In this document: piece by piece, positions 57,454 to 64,000 of the stretch
Position numbering within the stretch: the stretch's first letter is position 1
How the letters are laid out: every line of letters starts with the position of its first letter
From: Tipula vernalis
Taxonomy: Eukaryota > Arthropoda > Insecta > Diptera > Tipulidae
DNA: 64,000 nt
Direction of reading: 5' to 3'
Assembly (NCBI GenBank): GCA_958295665.1
Contig: OY282560.1
Span: 54,870,333-54,934,332, forward strand
Position numbers and translations under genes: made by a program
Notes under the pieces: generated by a model
Databases searched by the model: none
Seen by the model: only the letters and a program-made list of their open reading frames with translations
Told to the model about the DNA's origin: nothing

Positions 57454-59325
57454 ATGAATACAAACCGGACTAATAAAAAACAAAAACCTTATCGATATTC
57501 GTCAAGTTATTTTAAAAAAGTAAATTATTATAAAAATAAAGATTTAGGATCACGCAATCCTTCAAATTTTACTTTACATGTGGCTACCTCATCACAAATA
57601 GTAGCACGGTCGGGTTCAGTGAGAAATGAAAACCCTTCATCTTCTACGAATGAATTGTCGTTTTTAAATGGGGCTGCATCATGCTCATCAATTGCATTAC
57701 CTACAGATGCAGGAAAAGCCATTTATGAGGATGTTGATTTTGATGATGAAATTCATGACAATATTTATCACGAAGAAGACGTTTATAGTAAATCGGAAGA
57801 GGAGGACATTTCTAATAAAATCAATTTCCAACAAAAGTTAAGGCATTGGGCTTTAGTTAACAAGTGTACACATATGTCAATTACTGGTTTATTAAAAATA
57901 TTAAAAGCCCATGGACATTCGGAACTGCCAAGCAATAGTAGAACGCTTTTAGAAACTCCAGCTAAAATTGATATTATTGATATGGGAAGCGGACAATATT
58001 GGTATTATGGCATAAAGGATAATTTGAATGTGATGTCTGGGATTTATATAAATGGCCATAAAATAAATCTGAATATACATTGTTTCGTTTGCGATACACC
58101 AGCTCGAAGTTTCCTTAAAGGTTAAGTAGAAGATTAGTAATTTATTTTATTAACATTAATAATAACCCTATAATTTATTGTAACCTAGGTGTTGTTGGTG
58201 CCAATTCAGAAAACGGCGCTTGTATAAAATGTACAGTTGAAGGTATTTGGGATAAAGGAGGCCGTCACATGAGTTATCCTATTTTTAATTGCAAATCCAG
58301 AACAAACGAAAGCTTTAGAAACGGAATTGATGAAGATCACCATAAAGAAGTTACACCATTAACAAAATTGCCAATTGAGATAGATCTGGTAAAATGTTTT
58401 GTTGTCTCTGACTCTTTACATTTATTTGATATATACTACAAATATAATATTAAACACACAAAGTCAATTAAAATTTTTGGATTATTTATTATTTCAAGGA
58501 ATCATGAGGAAATGCTTGTTTGGTTGGTGTAATGGAAGTTACAATTTTCGAAAAAAACTTTCACCATCTGCAAAAATTACGCTAACGTGCTTGTTAGAAG
58601 ACTGTAATAAAATGAAACCTACAGAAATTAATCGCGCTATAAGAGGCTTAAAATGTTTGAAATATTGGAAAGGTTCGGAGTACCGTACTATGCTGCTTTA
58701 TCTTGGGCCTGTAGTTTTAAAAGATATCCTGTCGAAAGATTCTTATAATCATTTTTTGACATTGTCTTGTGCTGTTACTATTCTATCGTGCCAGGAACAT
58801 CTACAATATATTGATCTAGCTGAAAAATTGCTGAATGATTATTTAGAAGGGTTTATTAAACTTTATGGAATTGATTCAGTTAGCAGTAACGTTCACAACC
58901 TGTGTCATGTCATTGATGATGTAAAGAATTTCGGATCACTACCTGAAATCAGTGCCTACCCTTTCGAAAATTTTCTTGGTCACCTCAAGGCATTAGTTCG
59001 TAGTGGCAATAAGCCTTTACAACAGGTAGCAATTCGAATCATAGAGTTATCTAAAATAAATAATAATTATAATAATCTGTCGAGTGAGCTGCCAACAATT
59101 TATTGTAAAGATGAAGTTGATGAAATTCATGAAGAGCCTAACTGTAAAAATGTGTATCGGAAAGTATGTATTGGAGAATGTTACATGCTGACTGATAATG
59201 CAAAGGATAAATGGTTCCTTACAATACAGCGAGATATAGTTTCTATGAAAAATGCAACTTACTTGAACAATAAGTTATACATTTATGGTGCTGCTGTGAA
59301 AAATAGATCTAATTTCTTTACATAA
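57454..59325 (+). pseudogene. Transposase of transposon B (tnp2/EnSpm-like), internal deletion
   Basis: Exon 1 is 57454-58120; intron 58121-58188 (GT..AG); exon 2 starts at 58189 and reads through SLHLF near 58430; the last exon begins near 58499 (GIMRKCLFGW) and ends at 59325. Visible parts: LRHWALVNKCTHMSITGLLKIL, SNSRTLLETP, CFVCDTPARSFLKG (CDAPARA in A), CIKC and HHKEV, IDLVKCFVVSDSLHLF, SEYRTMLLYLGPVVL, YGIDSVSSNVHNLCHV, FENFLGHLKALVR. Compared with A, about 70 residues containing the DGLP motif and VFVIGIYHG region are missing between NLNVMSG and INGHKI, so one probable catalytic Asp is lost. The second intron lacks a GT donor. Confidence 0.65.
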
Positions 59326-59649
59326 CCATTTGATTCATCGAATTTGAATATTTTCTCATGTAAAGAAACTTATGGCAATATGAAGTTGTACAACGTCAAT
59401 GAAATTAAATGTAAAATGTTTTGTTTAAAATATCGCTCTGAACTAATTTTTTTTCCATTAATTCATACTCTAGATGTTAAAATCAGATCCTAAATAAATA
59501 AAAAATTACGAACTAAATTGTATTCCAGTTTTATTTCAGTTCTTTGGAAAAAGAATTATTAAATAAAAATCACAAATTCAAAATATTAAAAAAAATAAAA
59601 ATATTAAAGTATATTTTTCAATCACAGTTAAATAGTAGATTATTTTAGC

Positions 59650-60997
59650 TTAATTGTCTTCATCGGCATCGTACGATTGACTACTAGCATCATATCCATC
59701 TTCAGCATTCCCGTCATTTTTGGAGTTCGAAGGTTCAATACTGCTAACATTTGTTATCATTGGATTTGTTTTTTGATTTTTCTTACATTCGGCCGCATTT
59801 CGTTTATTCGAGTGTTTCAATACTTTCTCTCGAAACAATTTTTCAGTCTCTATTTGACTCCAGCGATTATCTGCCTTCATTAAAACTGAATTAATTACAT
59901 TGAGGACGTTTTCAAAAGTTCGAAATGCAACCTTTTCGGTGCAGTTCGCCGAACGAGAAATTCCCGTCCAAGATGTAAGTGTTAGTAACTGTTTTGTAAA
60001 AATTATTTCCGATATTAATTTCACTCCCACTTTATCTCCTCTTTGGAGGCCATCTACTCCACAAATTGTCGATAAATAATGAGTAATATATGTTTTGTAT
60101 TGCGGGTTACTCGCTATTTCAATATTAAAATTTTTTAAATCGGCAACCGTATTTAAGGGAAATTTATATTTTTCACCCAAGTCTTCCTTGTTGCTGCCTC
60201 TCAATTCCTCTACATCAGTTTTCCTAGTTTCACCGTTATTCATCAAAAACTTTTCTATCCGTTCTAATATGACTCTTTGTGATACCATCTGACTTTGTAG
60301 TCTATCGAATTTGTCATTCAAATCGTTATGACGTTTATTGCAGCCTTGGAAAAATAATTATTTAGATGTTAAATGTTATAGATATGCATCAGTTAAATTA
60401 ATAAATATAATAATTACTTTCGGAACAGCTAGGGTTAGATATGAAGCAGCCATCCTCAATTACTATCACCTGATCAGAATTTTCTGGGAAACACATCTTT
60501 GGTGAATTGGTGCTACTGCTAGCTTCTAAATTACTCGATACTGTTTCAAACGCTTCTCGATGAAAATATGAATTATAATTTTCCGATGTACCACCCTTTT
60601 TCAATTCTTGAGTCACCTTTTTTTGGACTGAATGTTGAATACTGTAAAATTTAATTATTTTTAATTGTATTTTGTGTAGCAAAATATTAATTTACTTACT
60701 TTGCTTCGTCCTCGGTAGTATTTGCTATACTATATTGTTCTTCAAACAATAATCCCTCCTCGAATGTATTTATGTTACATTGTTTGATAACGCAGCGACT
60801 TTTGCCCCACTCTCCAAACACAGGTTCACTATTGCAATCTTTTTGTAATGCGTTTAAGTTTTTGTTTGGCCAAAACAAGTACCCATCTAATACCCATTTG
60901 TTTGTGGTACTACACTGTACTCCTTAATAATTACGGTACCTCGCTTTTTTAAAGTTTCTACTAACAAGAAATTATTATTTGTTGTGTTCTCCTCCAT
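59650..60997 (-). pseudogene. DUF4806-like gene of transposon B
   Basis: Three exons on the minus strand: 60997-60700, 60641-60418, 60344-59650, with GT..AG introns in matching phases. Summed length is 1217 bp, one short of 406 codons, and a one-base frameshift is visible near 60900 between the frames reading KEYSVVP and VLDGYLFWPN. N-terminus: FLLVETLKKRG, then the WPN segment and TTEDEA. A Ser/Asn-rich linker follows. Exon 3 has a coiled-coil-like start (DKFDRLQSQMVSQRVILERIEKFL) and the DUF4806-like domain (VKLISEIIFTKQLL, WTGISRS, AFRTFENVLNVINSVL). The acidic C-terminus ends at 59650. It converges on the transposase gene, 324 bp away. Confidence 0.6.
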
Positions 60998-61633
60998 GGT
61001 TGGTTATGCAATGTAAAGAAACTGATGCAAAGCAAATGACAATGTAAAAATATAAACAAGAACGGCTAACTATACACAAAACGAAATTGAGCCGAACAAC
61101 ATAAAAATTTAAGTCGGAACTAATTTTTCGACTTAATAGTAAATTTTTACCTAAATAGGTAGAATTGGAATTTGGTAACGAAATTTAAAATGGAGTGAAA
61201 GGTAGAAATTCCTTAAATAAGGAATTTCGTCTTAAAATAGGTAATTTCGTTTAAAGCAGCATTTTCTCGTTAAAGTCGAATAATTAAGTTATTATGGAGA
61301 ATAAAGACGATTTTCAAATGTTCGCCATTTATTTGGTTTTATTAATGAATGACCACAGACATTTTACTAACTAAATATCAAAAAAAAAATTTATTTCATA
61401 ATCATCAAAAAAATTAGTTCTCCAAATATTAAATATTTTTTAAGGGCGTTGTAATTTTTCGAGGTAGAAACTGCGTTTTTATCGAAAATAATACGAAGGC
61501 ATTAAAATTTATTATTGGAAATCGATTTATCAGATAATATGATAAAGTTATTTTTCTAATTATACATTATTATTTATCATATTTTATTATTACCATTTTA
61601 TGTTTAACTTTTACTTTATAATAAAATTATATT

Positions 61634-61684
61634 TTACCAAATTGGGAGAATGATAATTATATACGTAATTCTCCCAATTTGGTG
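61634..61684. repeat. Perfect-stem hairpin in right subterminal region of B
   Basis: CCAAATTGGGAGAAT and ATTCTCCCAATTTGG are exact reverse complements around a 16 bp AT-rich loop. Confidence 0.8.
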
Positions 61685-61829
61685 AAATTTATTATTTGAT
61701 TAGTCAACAGAATGATAATAGGTCGAAAATGTGGGAATTTAAACTAATATTTTAGGTCGAATGGACGTAGAATTCACCAAAAATAGGTAGAAGTGGAAAG
61801 TCGAATACTACTTAAATAGCACAATTTAG

Positions 61830-61907
61830 GTGTAATTTTACGTTGAATCGACGTCGAAAAATTCTCCAATTATGTCGATTCGACGTCGATTCCACGTAAT
61901 ATTACAC
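61830..61907. repeat. 28 bp-arm hairpin near right end of B
   Basis: Arms 61830-61857 and 61880-61907 are inverted copies with about two mismatches and contain CGACGTCGA. It lies 80 bp from the right tip, so it may be part of the transposase-binding region. Confidence 0.75.
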
Positions 61908-61988
61908 TTATTTTTTAAGGGTTTTTCAACTCCATAGACGAATTTTAAGTTGAAATCTACTTATATTCGACCTACTCTGTTGCTTGGG

Positions 61989-64000
61989 ATAGTGTTCAAC
62001 TTAAGTCTGTTAAAAATAAGCCTTTTTAACAGGAAGTTGTAATAATGTTTTTGTACTGATCAGAATAGTTCGACGGACTAAGTATTTAACTCACGTCAAA
62101 CTAAACCAAATTTCTAATCTCACTCAAAACATTCTTCAAATGATAAGTTCAAGAGACTCAGAAAATATTTTCGTTTACTGCACACAAGTAAAAATTAATC
62201 AATTTTTGTTTTTTTTTAATAAAAAATACAAAAATTTTTATATAAAATATTACGATCGATCACAATCGATCATCAAGATCGTTTTTCATATTTTATGATC
62301 ATATAAATCATATTCACAATAATTTCAAAATTCAATTTATTACAATTTTATAAAAAATAAAAATTTTAAGAAGAACATACAAAAAAATCCTGTTGGCCGA
62401 TCATCATCATTTTAATAAAAATAAAAAAAAAAAATAAAAAAAAAATACGATCAACAAAATCTTGATCGTCATTAATCTTTGACAATAAATTGTTTCTTTC
62501 GTTCGTTTGTTTTGTTTATTGTATTTATTTATTTTACTTGTTTTTGATGAATATCGCTGATTTTTAATTTTTTTATTTCATTTTGTTCGGTTGGTAAGTT
62601 TGTTTGTTCAATGAAATTTATTATATCGATTGATGATCATCAACTCAACTCTTCTTATATTATAACATTTAGTAGGCTGAGTATATGAATTTTTGGTAAA
62701 TTCATATTTTATGTGTGCGCGGTACTGGCTTACCGGTTAGTCGATAAAAAAAAATATTAAGCGGAGGACAAAAATCTGTAAATAAGATAAAGTTTATGAC
62801 GAACAATAAATTATCACGTTGCAGAGTTTGTGTTGATTATATATGGTATACCTACGCCAAGTATTTTTTATTTACAAAAGGTGTGAGACTGTTTGTTTTA
62901 GTGAACGTTGTACCCATTTTTAAATGTACACATATAAAAACAATTTAATTATCTGACTAAATGACCCATTCGAAATTATTCTTTTGGCTACATTATTATC
63001 AAACTATGTATATACATGTATGTAAGAACGAGGAAGTCGTTAAGATAATGTTAGGGTATAAATAAGAAAAAAATTAAAACGTTTCAAATTTTATGTAAGT
63101 TGACGCCTTGCAATTTAATTGGTATTGTATAATTGTATAAGGAAACAAATTTTTGTGTTATCTATCCGAATATAATATTCTCACCTTTTCGTTACGGATG
63201 TCAGGTACACAAATTTATTTTCAAAATATGATGTAAATAAATTCAATTAAAAATCGTTAATCGAAATTTTGTGTTCTCTCAGAAAAAAAATTGCAACAAG
63301 TGATACTATCTAGTGTTTTGTATAATGTGACCTTGAAGAGGAATGGCGAAAATGCGATAAATTTTTCGTGTTTTCTTTGATTTATATATCCAGCGGGGAT
63401 CCATTAATTGAGAATATCGTGTTGTACTATAGAGCAGCACAATAATATTGATACATAAATTCAACATATGTAGATAGATACCTACAATATTGCGATGGTG
63501 TGTGCGTATATAATGTTTTTTTTTTTTCAATATTTATGGCTAATAAAATAGGACCATTCATAGATGAACATTTCTTTGTAATATAGCGCGCGAAATGATT
63601 TGCTGCAAGGCATTTACTATATTTTCCAATTAACCTTCGATCATATCGCGCACAACTTTATGATACCCAAATGACTATGGGTAAAAATTCCGAAAAATAT
63701 TTATATGCGGTTTGAGGCTGAATTTGAAACCTATAATTATTATTTAACAGTTTTTGTTTCTGGTGTTTTTTTATAACTTAATTAGTAAATTTGAATGTTT
63801 TAATATGCAGGTATGAAATAAATTGTGTGGAACGTTCAGTTTTGGTTTGTAGTTCAGCAATCAAAATATGTTTACATATCCACGTGAGAATTTAGTCGAA
63901 AATAAAATTAGTTAAGAGATCTTATCAACGGTTTGATTTAATCATTAACTGTTTGGTCAAAATGGTTCAGCACGTCACAGAACGTAATTTACTGTGCCAC
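61989..64000. other. AT-rich flank, nothing recognised
   Basis: No supported gene. The only notable feature is a cluster of ATCGAT/GATC-containing words (62250-62295, 62395-62475, 62620-62645). Confidence 0.4.

Larger units (their letters stand above)
56723..61988 (+). mobile_element. Two-gene DNA transposon B, same family as A
   Basis: The left end is CCCAAGCAACAAAATAGG (56723-56740); the right end, reverse complement, is CCCAAGCAACAGAGTAGG (61971-61988), 16 of 18 identical. AT flanks both ends; a full three-base duplication is not visible (AAT versus ATA). Subterminal regions contain inverted matches, for example GTGCTATTTAAGT near 56769 and ACTTAAATAGCAC near 61810. It contains a transposase gene (plus strand) and a DUF4806-like gene (minus strand), facing each other. 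No nested insertions. Confidence 0.75.

Noticed and set aside
63306..63530. 74-codon minus-strand frame
   Set aside because: No motif; expected by chance in AT-rich sequence.
1..64000. CRISPR array, operon, bacterial ribosome sites
   Set aside because: Spliceosomal introns and insect retroelements throughout; no regular short direct repeats with unique spacers.

Overview
The window looks like insect (probably dipteran, low confidence) genomic DNA: AT-rich, introns with GT..AG borders, and packed with transposable elements. I found no single-copy host gene with a recognisable cellular function, no bona fide tRNA/rRNA and no CRISPR. Almost every credible coding stretch belongs to a mobile element, and most are broken.

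Layout. 1-7340: a degenerate I-clade non-LTR retrotransposon (minus strand) lies between the two arms of a ~245 bp inverted repeat (283-528 and 7096-7340). Between the left arm and the retrotransposon lies a run of four back-to-back hairpins (522-1570), some with tRNA-like promoter boxes. 8320-16449: a decayed BEL/Pao LTR retrotransposon with a CCCTT target duplication, unequal LTRs and an unusually long leader. ~17570-21857: gag and a truncated pol of a Gypsy-type element ending in a run of 34 A. 23551-29285: LOA-clade retrotransposon copy 1 (minus strand), itself interrupted by a 782 bp element with a 13 bp duplication; it abuts a BEL/Pao integrase remnant (29290-30250).

32280-55116 is the main find. 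It is a DNA transposon with 18 bp terminal inverted repeats beginning CCC and an ACT target duplication. It carries two genes on the plus strand: a tnp2/EnSpm-like transposase and a four-exon DUF4806-like protein. Three plus-strand retrotransposons have inserted into it, each with its own target duplication: a CR1/Daphne-like element 39 bp from the left end (32319-36323), a young errantivirus with gag/pol/env inside the transposase exon (37288-44655), and LOA copy 2 inside the DUF4806-like exon (48601-54249). Subtracting them leaves a ~5.8 kb two-gene element.

56723-61988 is a second, 5.27 kb member of the same family, uninterrupted. It has CCCAAGCAACA ends, a transposase gene (plus strand) and a DUF4806-like gene (minus strand, three exons), so here the two genes converge. 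The same pairing in two separate elements suggests that the DUF4806-like protein is a regular partner of this transposase, but I cannot show its role. 61989-64000 and several gaps listed below hold nothing I can identify.
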